Below, in pieces: positions 49,595 through 58,289 of a stretch of DNA of 64,000 nucleotides. Made by a program: the position numbers and the translations under genes. Source of the DNA: Guptibacillus hwajinpoensis (GTDB lineage: Bacteria > Bacillota > Bacilli > Bacillales > Guptibacillaceae); the NCBI RefSeq assembly GCF_005144865.1, contig NZ_SWFM01000001.1, forward strand, positions 992,001 to 1,056,000. The letters are read 5' to 3'. The notes under the pieces were generated by a model, which saw only the letters and a list, made by a program, of their open reading frames with translations, ran no database searches and was not told where the DNA came from. The stretch's first letter is position 1, and each line of letters opens with the position of its first letter.

Positions 49595-52269
49595 TGGACA
49601 ACAAATTTGTATTCCTATTTGATCATTCGAAAAATGGTGGCAAGGAACTACTCGGTGGTAAAGGAGCGAACTTAGCAGAAATGACCCGCATTGGGCTGCC
49701 TGTTCCCTACGGATTTACAATTACGACCGATGCTTGTAAAGCGTATTACGATGCTGGTAAGGCCCTCTCGTCTGAAGTTAAATCTCAAGTATTAGAAGCA
49801 CTAACGAAACTTGAAAACAAAACGGACAAACAATTTGGAAATCCAATCAACCCGCTTCTTGTATCTGTACGTTCAGGAGCTGTTCATTCCATGCCAGGCA
49901 TGATGGACACCGTTCTTAACCTTGGAATGAACGATGATACTGTAAAAGGTATGGCTGAACTAACGAATAACCCTCGTTTCGCATATGATTCCTACCGTAG
50001 ATTTATTCAAATGTTCAGCAGTGTTGTGCTAGATGTCGCTCACTACCATTTTGAACACCATTTAGAAGATTACAGGGAAAGTAAAGGGTACCAATCTGAT
50101 ACTGAACTATCAGCTGAAGATTGGAAGGTAGTCATAGAAGAATATAAATCCATCGTGCGTAAAGAATCGAAACAACCCTTCCCTCAGGATCCTAAGGAAC
50201 AGCTTTTCCTTACAATCGATGCTGTGTTCAATTCATGGAACAATCAGCGCGCCATCCTCTATCGTCGCCTTCACGATATACCAGGTCATCTTGGGACGGC
50301 TGTTAATATTCAAAGCATGGTATTTGGAAATATGGGAGAAGATTCGGGTACAGGAGTCGCGTTTACACGCAACCCATCCACCGGAGAGTCGAAGCTTTAT
50401 GGAGAATACTTAATCAACGCGCAAGGCGAGGACGTCGTTGCAGGCATCCGTACACCACAACCGATTTCCACTCTTCAAGATGAAATGCCTGATGTGTTTC
50501 AACAATTTGTCGAGACTTGTAATCTATTAGAGAACCATTACAAAGATATGCAAGACATCGAGTTTACGGTGGAAAACGGGAAACTGTTTATCCTCCAAAC
50601 TCGCACAGGGAAACGAACGGCCCAGGCAGCGATTCGAATCGCGGTTGAAATGGTCAAAGAAAAGATTATGGACGAGCGTACGGCCCTCTTGCGTGTCGAT
50701 CCTGATCAGCTCAGTCAGCTTCTGCATCACCGACTCGATCCTAACCATAAGAGTAGCCAGTTAACAACAGGCTTGCCTGCTTCCCCAGGCGCTGCGACAG
50801 GAATCGTCGTTTTTGATGCGGATGAAGCCGAGGTACGAGCAAAGAATAAAGAAAAAGTTATTCTCGTTCGCCCTGAAACAACACCTGATGATATTCATGG
50901 AATTGTCGCTTCAGAGGCGACCGTTACGAGCCGAGGAGGCATGACGAGTCATGCAGCGGTTGTAGCAAGAGGGATGGGAAAAGCCTGTATTTGCGGGTGT
51001 GATTCATTGAAAATTAACCTAGAGGCAAAACAATTTATGGTAGGATCAACAACTGTCCATGAAGGGGATACCATTACGATCGACGGTTCAACAGGTCATA
51101 TCTTCCTCGGTGACATTCCGATGATCGAACCTGAGCTATCCGATGATTTCCTCTTACTGCTTCGCTGGGCCGATGAAGAAGCAACGATGCAAGTTAGAGC
51201 CAATGCGGATAACCCAGTCGATGCAAAGAAAGCACTAGATTTCGGAGCAAAAGGCATTGGACTGTGTCGTACAGAGCATATGTTTATGGATGCTACGCGC
51301 ATTCCTACAGTAAGAAGTATGATTCTATCTGAAACAATCGAAGAACGAAAAGAAGCTCTTGAGAAACTTCTTCCTATGCAGCAAGAGGATTTCGAGGGAA
51401 TCTTTGAAACGATGCAGGGTCATCCCATCACAGTACGGTTACTAGATCCACCTCTACATGAGTTTTTACCAGATAAAGAAGAACTTCTTGTTGCGGTGAC
51501 GAAGCTTCAACTGACAGATCCAGACTCAGCCGAATTACTTGAAAAGCAAAACCTTCTACGAAAAGTAAAGGTATTAGAAGAATCAAATCCGATGTTAGGG
51601 CATCGTGGTTGTCGTTTAGGAATGATTCACCCTGAAATCTATGAAATGCAAGTTATCGCCATCTTTAATGCGATGTCTACTGTGATGAAAAAAGGAATCA
51701 GTGTGAAGCCTGAAATCATGATTCCATTGGTCAGCCATGTGAATGAACTGAAAGAAATGCGTCAGTTGGTTCTCAATATAGGGAATCAGCTTCAGGAAGA
51801 AACAGGTCAAGATTTCAACTACCTGATTGGAACGATGATTGAAACCCCTCGTGCTGCACTAACAGCCGATAGAGTTGCCGAAGAAGCTGACTTTTTCTCT
51901 TTCGGAACGAATGATCTCACGCAAACAACCTATGGATTTAGCCGCGATGACGCCGAAGGAAAGTTTCTCCAACATTATGTGGACAACGACATCCTACCGA
52001 AAAATCCGTTTGTTTCATTGGATCAAGAAGGTGTTGGTAAACTAGTAGAAAGTGGTGTCAAACTAGGCAAGGAAACAAAACCTACCTTGAAAACAGGCAT
52101 TTGTGGAGAGCATGGCGGTGAGAAAGAATCGATCTCTTTCTGCTTCCAACTCGGACTCGATTATGTAAGCTGCTCACCTTTCCGCGTTCCTTCCGCAAGA
52201 CTTGCAGCCGCGCAGGCTACTATTCGTTATGAGGAAAGTAATCGACGGAAAGAACATCAGTATCATTAA
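49594..52269 (+). CDS. ppdK: Pyruvate phosphate dikinase
   Basis: Interconverts pyruvate, ATP and Pi with PEP, AMP and PPi. The 891-residue protein has the N-terminal ATP-grasp domain (GGKGANLAEMTRIGLPVPYG), the phospho-His domain with His453 in GGMTSHAAVVARGMG and the adjacent regulatory Thr, and the PEP-binding TIM barrel ending TGICGEHGGEKESISF with the catalytic Cys. Its length and motifs are those of intact enzymes. With the CcpN-like sites this fits a gluconeogenic role. Confidence 0.96.
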   Translation: MDNKFVFLFDHSKNGGKELLGGKGANLAEMTRIGLPVPYGFTITTDACKAYYDAGKALSSEVKSQVLEALTKLENKTDKQFGNPINPLLVSVRSGAVHSMPGMMDTVLNLGMNDDTVKGMAELTNNPRFAYDSYRRFIQMFSSVVLDVAHYHFEHHLEDYRESKGYQSDTELSAEDWKVVIEEYKSIVRKESKQPFPQDPKEQLFLTIDAVFNSWNNQRAILYRRLHDIPGHLGTAVNIQSMVFGNMGEDSGTGVAFTRNPSTGESKLYGEYLINAQGEDVVAGIRTPQPISTLQDEMPDVFQQFVETCNLLENHYKDMQDIEFTVENGKLFILQTRTGKRTAQAAIRIAVEMVKEKIMDERTALLRVDPDQLSQLLHHRLDPNHKSSQLTTGLPASPGAATGIVVFDADEAEVRAKNKEKVILVRPETTPDDIHGIVASEATVTSRGGMTSHAAVVARGMGKACICGCDSLKINLEAKQFMVGSTTVHEGDTITIDGSTGHIFLGDIPMIEPELSDDFLLLLRWADEEATMQVRANADNPVDAKKALDFGAKGIGLCRTEHMFMDATRIPTVRSMILSETIEERKEALEKLLPMQQEDFEGIFETMQGHPITVRLLDPPLHEFLPDKEELLVAVTKLQLTDPDSAELLEKQNLLRKVKVLEESNPMLGHRGCRLGMIHPEIYEMQVIAIFNAMSTVMKKGISVKPEIMIPLVSHVNELKEMRQLVLNIGNQLQEETGQDFNYLIGTMIETPRAALTADRVAEEADFFSFGTNDLTQTTYGFSRDDAEGKFLQHYVDNDILPKNPFVSLDQEGVGKLVESGVKLGKETKPTLKTGICGEHGGEKESISFCFQLGLDYVSCSPFRVPSARLAAAQATIRYEESNRRKEHQYH

Positions 52270-52326
52270 AAAGATTGACAGCTATAACGCTTAAAATGGA
52301 ATACACAATAATGAAGAGCACAACCA

Positions 52327-52360
52327 AAAGACCAGGTGATCAACAGATCGCCTGGTCTTT
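52327..52360. terminator. Bidirectional terminator between ppdK and PTS gene
   Basis: AAAGACCAGG-T-GATC pairs with GATC-G-CCTGGTCTTT (one wobble), loop AACA. It serves ppdK on plus and the PTS operon on minus. Confidence 0.85.
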
Positions 52361-52385
52361 ACGTCATTCACGCTCATCATTCAAC

Positions 52386-53849
52386 TCATGCTCTTTGCTC
52401 TTCCAACCTATCTAGCAATTCTTCAAGGTTTGGATCATTGATATAGTTTTCAATCGTAATGACCTCTTTATTCGGATGTGCGTGTTTTGCTCTGTCTTTC
52501 AAATCTTTATGAACAACGATAATGTCAGAATGGTCTGGCGCATCTTCTATTCTGTAATGCTTGACTTCCAACCCTTCTATCCCTTTTTTCTTCAATTTCT
52601 TTCTAAATGTTGTCGCACCTAACGCACTACTTCCTGCGCCTGCGTCACAAGCGAATGAAACGGTATTGATGTCTTCATTCTTCTTAGTATTTTCACTACA
52701 TGCATTGGATAGTTGTTTTCCTTGTTGTTTCATAGCTTTTGATTTCTCGACCGATTGGGTAAGCTCTTCATCGTCATCATCTTTATTCTTTTCCATTTTA
52801 AGAATAAGAGAAGTAACGATAAAGGTTACGACAGTAGAAGCCAGCACTCCAGCAATGATGCCGAGAAAGCTTCCTTTAGGAGTTAAGCCAAGATAAGCAA
52901 ATATCGAACCAGGACTTGGTCCTGCCACGAGGCCCGCATCAAATACACTAAATACCGCGATACCTGTCATTCCTCCAAGGATCATCCCTATGATTGTAAG
53001 GGGTTTCATTAGTACATAAGGGAAATATAGTTCATGAATTCCACCTAAGAAGTGGATGATCATTGCGCCAGGAGCTGTCCGTCGAGCTGCCTTCTTACCA
53101 AAGAAGGTAAATGCTATTAGCAAACCAAGACCTGGTCCAGGGTTTGAAGCGACAGTAAAGTAAATCGATTTCCCCGTTTCAGCAGCCGCTTGCATGCCGA
53201 GTGGATAGTATATCCCCTGATCGATCACGTTATTTAGGAATAGAACTTTCGCCGGTTCATTTATAAGAGAAAGTAATGGCAACAATCCAGTAGCAACAAG
53301 TGCCTCAATCGTTGAGGTTACAAAGTTATTCGCCGATTCGATCACTGGACCGATAAAATAGAACGATACGATCATTAACAAGAAACCTAGAATTCCAAGC
53401 GAGAAGTTATTAACGATCATTTCAAATCCAGCTGGGACTTTATTTTCAATCGCCTGGTCAAATTTCTTTATGATCAACCCACCTAATGGACCGATCACCA
53501 TTGCGCCGAGGAACATCGGAATATCTGATCCGACGATCAAACCGATTGCGCCGATCGCTCCCATAACAGCTCCTCGTTGACCCCCGACCATACGGCCTCC
53601 CGTTATTGCGAGTAGCAAAGGAAGCAAGTATGTAATAGCTGGGTCTACAATTGTAGCGAGGTCTTCGTTCGGAATCCAACCTGTAGGTATAAACAAAGCT
53701 GTTAGTAGACCCCAGGCGATAAATGCGCCGATATTTGGCAGAACCATATTCGTTAAGAATCCACCAAATGCCTGGACTCTAGCTCTTGTGGTAGGGCGAT
53801 TCATTTCTACTACGTTGCTTTCATTCGTTGCCTTTGCAGGACTTCCCAT
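52386..53849 (-). CDS. mtlA: PTS mannitol-type EIICB component
   Basis: Imports a hexitol with phosphorylation. The 487-residue protein has the EIIC membrane domain (about 20-350) with substrate motif GGIHELYFPYV (GIHE, 270-273), and a cytoplasmic EIIB domain with the phospho-Cys401 in SFACDAGAGSSALGA. The IIA domain is encoded separately (mtlF). It is the last gene of a five-gene operon. The substrate may be a hexitol other than mannitol, given the neighbouring enzymes. Confidence 0.92.
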   Translation of the reverse strand: MGSPAKATNESNVVEMNRPTTRARVQAFGGFLTNMVLPNIGAFIAWGLLTALFIPTGWIPNEDLATIVDPAITYLLPLLLAITGGRMVGGQRGAVMGAIGAIGLIVGSDIPMFLGAMVIGPLGGLIIKKFDQAIENKVPAGFEMIVNNFSLGILGFLLMIVSFYFIGPVIESANNFVTSTIEALVATGLLPLLSLINEPAKVLFLNNVIDQGIYYPLGMQAAAETGKSIYFTVASNPGPGLGLLIAFTFFGKKAARRTAPGAMIIHFLGGIHELYFPYVLMKPLTIIGMILGGMTGIAVFSVFDAGLVAGPSPGSIFAYLGLTPKGSFLGIIAGVLASTVVTFIVTSLILKMEKNKDDDDEELTQSVEKSKAMKQQGKQLSNACSENTKKNEDINTVSFACDAGAGSSALGATTFRKKLKKKGIEGLEVKHYRIEDAPDHSDIIVVHKDLKDRAKHAHPNKEVITIENYINDPNLEELLDRLEEQRA

Positions 53850-53896
53850 CTGTATCTCCCCCTCTTTATGGTATTAAGCCTTACAAACGGTTGAAC

Positions 53897-54337
53897 TTAT
53901 TCAACCGTTTGAATCAAATCCAGAATTTCTTCTTCACTGTTTAATTTTTCAAGCTTTTCTTGTACATCATCTTCAATCAGTAACGAAGATAAGTCAGAGA
54001 TCAAGTCTAAGTGACCAGTCGTATCTTCAGCAGCTAATGTGAATAGTAGATTAACTTCTTTCCCTTCTGGAAATGCTACAGGCTCTTCTAACTTTAGAAG
54101 TGATACTCCTGTTTTAACGACGCTGTTATCTTTATTTTGAGCATGAGGCATCGCAATTCCTGGAACAATAACAATATACGGTCCATTTTCGTGAACGTTT
54201 TGAATCATATCATCTACGTACTTCTCAGTAATGTTTCCACCTTTACTTAGAGGAGTAGCAGATTCTTTAATCGCTTCCTCCCATGAGTTTACAGAATTTA
54301 AAAATTGTACATTTCCTTTCAAATGTTGGCTTAGCAT
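53897..54337 (-). CDS. mtlF: PTS mannitol-type EIIA component
   Basis: 146-residue EIIA with the phospho-histidine His65 in VPGIAMPHAQNKDN and the usual second conserved patch FPEGKEVNLLFTLAAEDTTG. It relays phosphate from HPr to the EIIB cysteine. It lies between the dehydrogenase gene (26 bases) and the EIICB gene (47 bases). Confidence 0.92.
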   Translation of the reverse strand: MLSQHLKGNVQFLNSVNSWEEAIKESATPLSKGGNITEKYVDDMIQNVHENGPYIVIVPGIAMPHAQNKDNSVVKTGVSLLKLEEPVAFPEGKEVNLLFTLAAEDTTGHLDLISDLSSLLIEDDVQEKLEKLNSEEEILDLIQTVE

Positions 54338-54363
54338 AGGTAAAGCACCCTTCCTTAGTCGTA

Positions 54364-55527
54364 TTAGTTTTTGAGTGTTGCTTCTTTTTTTAACTGAAGA
54401 TAAGTTTCTTTGATCTTTAATAGAATGTTAGATTCTTTTATTTGAGTGAAATGCGTGATTGCCTGTTCAATTCCGTTCTCTTCGATATACGCTTGAAGAG
54501 CAACGGATTCTTCATCCTCTGGATTATTAAATAGAAACGCTCCTGCTATTGCAGTTGTCAGATTTCCAATAGGTAAATTCATTTTCGAAAGAGCTACTGT
54601 TGGTTTAACCAACCTTTCTTCAGGTCCTAGTTTTCTGATCGGGGCCCGTGCCACTCTTTGAATATCATCGTTCATATTCTCGTTTTGAAAGCGGCGAATG
54701 GTGTTTTCAATAAATGTAGCCAATTCCTCTTCTTCCATCTCATAAGTGTGTGTAAAGTAACCAGCAGCCTCATGCATGGTTTTTCGTACGAATTCTTTCA
54801 GGCGCTCATCCTTAAATGCCCGTTGAATAGTTGGATACCCTTTAAGGTGAGCCATGTACGCTGTCGTCGCATGTCCCATATTCACGATGAACAATTTCCG
54901 TTCTATATAAGGCATCAACGTGTCAACGTAAGTTGCATCCGTTAGTTGAGGTAGCTTCTCATTCACCAGTTCAGACCGATTAATGACCCATTCGTAATAT
55001 GGCTCTACGAGAGCGACATTCCCTTCACTTCTTTCTCCTGAAAGTGAAAGACGATCGATCGCAGAGTTTGGAAAGCCAACGTACGAACTCAGTTCTTCCA
55101 CTTCTTCTTTAGAAAGAATCTTTCTTATTTCTTCTTTCAATTGAGACGAAGCATTTATTGCATTTTCATTTGCCATTACATCAATAGTTGGTTTGTTCAG
55201 TTGCTTTCTCTTAAGGAGACCCTGCGATAGAACAGGAGCAATTCTTGGGAGATTATGAACCCCAACAGATGTCGTGATAAAATCTGCTTCGACAATTTCA
55301 TCGATAATTTCGTTATGAGCACTTGTATGTACCCCTCTAACAGGGTAAACGGTTTCTTGTGTACGATTTTTATCCAATAATTCGATCACATACCGCTTTT
55401 TTTCATTGATTTGATCAATAAGGTGCTGATCTGCATCCACAAAGCAGAGATGATATCCTGTTTGATTAAGTAAGTATCCGATCAAACCTCTCCCAATATT
55501 ACCTGCACCAAAATGTAACGCTTTCAT
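54364..55527 (-). CDS. mtlD: Mannitol-1-phosphate 5-dehydrogenase family
   Basis: Polyol-phosphate dehydrogenase of 387 residues. NAD loop: MKALHFGAGNIGRGLIGYLL. Long-chain dehydrogenase signature: IVNMGHATTAYMAHLKGY with the catalytic Lys region. Oxidises a hexitol-1-phosphate to the ketose-6-phosphate. The start at 55527 is favoured by AAAGGGGG and by the Rossmann N-terminus; the frame's 55575 start is not. A secondary promoter lies at 55588-55616. Confidence 0.92.
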   Translation of the reverse strand: MKALHFGAGNIGRGLIGYLLNQTGYHLCFVDADQHLIDQINEKKRYVIELLDKNRTQETVYPVRGVHTSAHNEIIDEIVEADFITTSVGVHNLPRIAPVLSQGLLKRKQLNKPTIDVMANENAINASSQLKEEIRKILSKEEVEELSSYVGFPNSAIDRLSLSGERSEGNVALVEPYYEWVINRSELVNEKLPQLTDATYVDTLMPYIERKLFIVNMGHATTAYMAHLKGYPTIQRAFKDERLKEFVRKTMHEAAGYFTHTYEMEEEELATFIENTIRRFQNENMNDDIQRVARAPIRKLGPEERLVKPTVALSKMNLPIGNLTTAIAGAFLFNNPEDEESVALQAYIEENGIEQAITHFTQIKESNILLKIKETYLQLKKEATLKN

Positions 55528-55587
55528 TTTATAACCCCCTTTATACTTGTCCCTTTTCGCAATTCTCTCTTTCAATCATTAGAAGTT

Positions 55588-55616
55588 AGTATAATATTCC
55601 CAGAAACAAGCGTCTA
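55588..55616 (-). promoter_or_regulatory. Possible internal promoter for mtlD-mtlF-mtlA
   Basis: TAGACG (55616-55611), 17-base spacer, TATACT (55593-55588), 61 bases before the mtlD start. Confidence 0.35.
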
Positions 55617-55658
55617 TAGATAAACAGAAATTAATCGCCTTTTCGTTACTATCATTTG

Positions 55659-55740
55659 CTAGAAAGGTGGCATTCGCTCTCTCACTGATCCCTTCGATTC
55701 TCACCACTAAATCGAAGGGACTTGTGAAAGACCTTTCTAG
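55659..55740 (-). other. Nested hairpin between hexuloisomerase and mtlD genes
   Basis: Outer arms CTAGAAAGGT and ACCTTTCTAG and inner arms TCCCTTCGAT and ATCGAAGGGA, each a perfect 10-bp stem, make an 82-base two-tier structure. It begins 7 bases after the hexuloisomerase-like gene and has no T tract on the minus strand, so it is not a simple terminator; processing or mRNA stability is possible. Confidence 0.6.
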
Positions 55741-55747
55741 GAATCTA

Positions 55748-56308
55748 CTATTCTAAGTTCGCATGGTACTCCCAAAGTGAATTCAATTCGATATTCTCTT
55801 TTCGCACGAGCATCAATGCGATCGTGTCGCCGAGTAGAAGTAGACTCTGTTCGAATAGACTCTTCATTGGTTGATGTGATTGTACTTCTTTCTCTGATTC
55901 TGGATTTGAACTGATAGGAAGACGAACGAACACATCTGCATAGTGACTCATCGAACTAGTTGGATTCGTACCGATATGAGCGACAGTTGCGTTCAGTTCT
56001 TTCGCTTTCTTCGCGATGATGAGTGGGAAAGCTGTTTCGCCACTACCTGAACCAACAATCAACAAATCATTATCGGTCATCGCGGGTTCTGTTACTTGTC
56101 CAACCACATAGGTTTGTACACCGAGGTGTGCAAACCTTTTCGCTATTGACTGGAGAGAAAGTAACACTCTTCCTACGCCCACAAAGAATACTTTTTCTGC
56201 CTTATTAATGTGATTGATCAGATTATCAATTTCATCATTGTTCACATTCGATAGCGTAGACGTAAGTTCACGTGTAATAACATCAGTTGCTTCTTTAAAG
56301 TTAACCAT
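55748..56308 (-). CDS. 6-phospho-3-hexuloisomerase-like SIS protein
   Basis: SIS-domain sugar isomerase of 186 residues; FVGVGRVLLSLQSIAKRFAH and VGSGSGETAFPLIIAKKAKE are HxlB-type, and the C-terminus WEYHANLE is characteristic. In the RuMP pathway this family converts D-arabino-3-hexulose-6-phosphate to fructose-6-phosphate. Overlaps the epimerase gene by 8 bases, so it is translationally coupled. No hexulose-phosphate synthase (HxlA) is nearby, so its substrate here is probably a product of the adjacent epimerase or dehydrogenase. Confidence 0.83.
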   Translation of the reverse strand: MVNFKEATDVITRELTSTLSNVNNDEIDNLINHINKAEKVFFVGVGRVLLSLQSIAKRFAHLGVQTYVVGQVTEPAMTDNDLLIVGSGSGETAFPLIIAKKAKELNATVAHIGTNPTSSMSHYADVFVRLPISSNPESEKEVQSHQPMKSLFEQSLLLLGDTIALMLVRKENIELNSLWEYHANLE

Positions 56309-57011
56309 TAATAGTAGCCTCCTCTTGTAATCCTTCACGAATAAGGGTTTCAATAATGTTCTTGTTATCGCTCAAACTATTGCTTTTATCAAACAAACTA
56401 GTACTTCCAGCTACAAGGATGTCTGCTCCAGCTCTTACAAGGGTTGGAATCGTTTCCATTGAAACGCGACCATCCACTTCGATTTTCGTATTGAGTCCCA
56501 ATGATTTGATGAGCTTCGACAAGTCTTCTACTTTCTTCGCTGCATAAGAAACTTGCTTTTCACCTTTATCCGTTGCGAATCCTGGGTTGATCAACATGAG
56601 TAACACCGTATCGCATTGTGGAAGAACATAATCTAATTCAGAAAGGGAAGTCGATGGGTTTAATGCTACTCCCACTTTCGTGTCGTGCTTCTTGATTAAA
56701 TTGATGTATCGATCAGTGTGAAGACTCGTTTCAAGATGAAACGTAATTTGGTCGACCCCAATCTTCAACATTTCTTGTATAAAGAACTCATTTGTATTCG
56801 CCATAATATGAACATCAAACTTCATATCTGTTATCTTTCTTAATTGTTCAATCGTATTGATTCCAAGAGGCATGCTTGGACTAAATGCACCATCGATGAT
56901 ATCGATATGTAATGTATCAAGTCCCGCTTCTTCAATTTCTCGAACACTTTTCTCCAGGTTGCAAAGATCTGCACACATAATGGACGGTGCAATGGTAATG
57001 CTTTTCTGCAT
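56301..57011 (-). CDS. Ribulose-phosphate 3-epimerase family (RPE/AlsE-like)
   Basis: TIM-barrel epimerase of 236 residues: APSIMCADLCNLE, HIDIIDGAFSPSMPLG (metal Asp), HIMAN, FHLE, MLINPGFATD and EVDGRVS with GADILVAGS are the RPE landmarks. It departs from RPE in several conserved spots (GAFSPSMPL for GHFVPNI), as do D-allulose-6-phosphate epimerases (AlsE). First gene of the operon. Start ATG 57011 after AAGGGGG; the 126-base upstream frame overlaps the operator. Confidence 0.85.
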   Translation of the reverse strand: MQKSITIAPSIMCADLCNLEKSVREIEEAGLDTLHIDIIDGAFSPSMPLGINTIEQLRKITDMKFDVHIMANTNEFFIQEMLKIGVDQITFHLETSLHTDRYINLIKKHDTKVGVALNPSTSLSELDYVLPQCDTVLLMLINPGFATDKGEKQVSYAAKKVEDLSKLIKSLGLNTKIEVDGRVSMETIPTLVRAGADILVAGSTSLFDKSNSLSDNKNIIETLIREGLQEEATING

Positions 57012-57051
57012 GTTTGTGCCCCCTTGTTTGTTTTTATGCGCCTTTTCAATT

Positions 57052-57080
57052 ATAATAATGCATGAACAAGAATATGTAAA
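57052..57080 (-). promoter_or_regulatory. Promoter of the hexitol PTS operon
   Basis: -35 TTTACA (57080-57075), 17-base spacer, -10 TATTAT (57057-57052). GTAAAGCGTTTAC (57076-57088), a cre-like palindrome with AAACGCTTT core, overlaps the -35. Confidence 0.55.
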
Positions 57081-57120
57081 GCGTTTACTTGCGTGTTTTT
57101 GCGTTTGTTTGCAACTTATT
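57081..57120. promoter_or_regulatory. Four direct repeats with exact 10-base period: DeoR-type operator
   Basis: GCGTttactt, GCGTgttttt, GCGTttgttt and GCaacttatt follow one another without spacer (57081, 57091, 57101, 57111). DeoR-family regulators are known to bind direct repeats of this kind. The array lies between the divergent deoR gene and the operon promoter and touches the -35. Confidence 0.6.
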
Positions 57121-57188
57121 GCTGTTTTGAGATTCAAGTAAAGATAGGCATGATATACTTAAAGAAACAATAGAAGGGGTACTACGTT

Positions 57189-57938
57189 ATGCTTAAACAA
57201 GAACGTCAACAGAAAATCATTGATATTCTAAACGATGAGCACAAAATAATCGCAAGTGACTTAAGCAAACGGTTATCTGTCTCAGAAGATACGATTAGAA
57301 GAGATTTGAAAGAATTGGATAGCCAGGGAATCATCAAACGAGTTCATAGCGGAGCTTTACGAAAAGGCCCACCAGTGCAGGACTTTTCAACGAGAAAAGA
57401 AATTTATAACGAAACGAAGTTGAATTTAGCTAACAAAGCCCTAAATTATATAAAAGATGAGATGGTATTATTGATCGATGGGGGAACAACGAACCTCCAA
57501 TTAGTCCATCAGCTCCCATTGTCGTTAAAAGGTACCGTCATTACAAACAGCCCACCTATCGCGATGGCCTTTTCTAATCATACTGACATAGAGGTCATTA
57601 TGATCGGCGGAACATTATTCAAGCAGTCTATGGTAAATCTGGGGATACACACATACGAAACGTTGAATGAAATGAGGGCAGACCTTTACATTATGGGGAT
57701 CTACAACATAGACCCTGAAAACGGCATAAGCGTCCCAAGTTCATCCGAGGCACTTATCAAACGCAAAATGACGTCTATCTCAAACGAAGTGCTAGGCATG
57801 GTTACTAATGATAAGTTAGATACAATTTCAAATCATATCGTCTGTCCAACCGACCACTTAACGTACTTAATTACAGAGAATGTGAATCCAGATATTAAGC
57901 GTTTGTATGAGAAGCAGGGGATCGCTATTAATGATTAG
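57189..57938 (+). CDS. DeoR/GlpR-family transcription regulator
   Basis: 249-residue regulator with N-terminal winged helix (IIDILNDEHKIIASDLSKRL, then SVSEDTIRRDLKELDSQGII) and a sugar-phosphate-sensing DeoRC domain (KDEMVLLIDGGTTNLQLVHQ). Divergent from the hexitol PTS operon, so it is its likely regulator, with a sugar phosphate as effector. An extended -10 (TG-A-TATACT, 57151-57159) and AGAAGGGG precede the ATG. Confidence 0.88.
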   Translation: MLKQERQQKIIDILNDEHKIIASDLSKRLSVSEDTIRRDLKELDSQGIIKRVHSGALRKGPPVQDFSTRKEIYNETKLNLANKALNYIKDEMVLLIDGGTTNLQLVHQLPLSLKGTVITNSPPIAMAFSNHTDIEVIMIGGTLFKQSMVNLGIHTYETLNEMRADLYIMGIYNIDPENGISVPSSSEALIKRKMTSISNEVLGMVTNDKLDTISNHIVCPTDHLTYLITENVNPDIKRLYEKQGIAIND

Positions 57939-57950
57939 TTTGGGGTTTGA

Positions 57951-58010
57951 TAGTTCGCAAGTTCGCAAGTGCCTGTCACCACCCGTTTTATGTCGCTTTT
58001 TGTCTTTTAA
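57951..58010 (+). repeat. Second-family repeat with duplicated flank after deoR
   Basis: AGTTCGCA is duplicated in tandem (57952-57967) and leads into GTGCCTGTCACCACCCG, TTTTATGTCGC and TTTTTGTCTTTT. This matches the copy at 47058-47095 over about 40 bases. Confidence 0.75.
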
Positions 58011-58013
58011 TAA

Positions 58014-58053
58014 ACAACGCCTAACCTCGAGATGTCATGAGGTTAGGCGTTGT
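58014..58053 (+). terminator. Terminator of deoR
   Basis: Perfect 15-bp stem ACAACGCCTAACCTC/GAGGTTAGGCGTTGT with a 10-base loop, followed by TTG. Confidence 0.88.
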
Positions 58054-58289
58054 TTGAATTACGGAGACGCGGAAGACTTGATTTCAAAATTTTTTAAAGT
58101 CATTTGTGCCTCATCAATATATTCGTATTACTGTCCCTACTATAAGACGAGAAGTTTGGATGATCCTCTACTTTGTCATAGTATGGAGAATTCAATTTCC
58201 TACAGTCTGCTCCATTTAAATCACCTCACTAAAAAGACCAGAAGCTCGACTCGAAGCTACCTGGTCTTTACATATTATATAAGCTGTCC
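58054..58289. other. Intergenic stretch with possible decayed small gene
   Basis: On the minus strand GAGGTGATTTAA precedes ATG 58192 but the frame stops after 8 codons. One base over, the text continues NSPYYDKVEDHPNFSSYSRD to ILMRHK. This might be a frameshifted small gene; evidence is thin. Confidence 0.3.
58233..58269 (-). terminator. Terminator of the SDR gene
   Basis: AAAGACCAG/CTGGTCTTT outer stem with AGCTC/GAAGCT inner pairing, and a T tract on the minus strand; 20 bases after the SDR stop codon. Confidence 0.72.
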
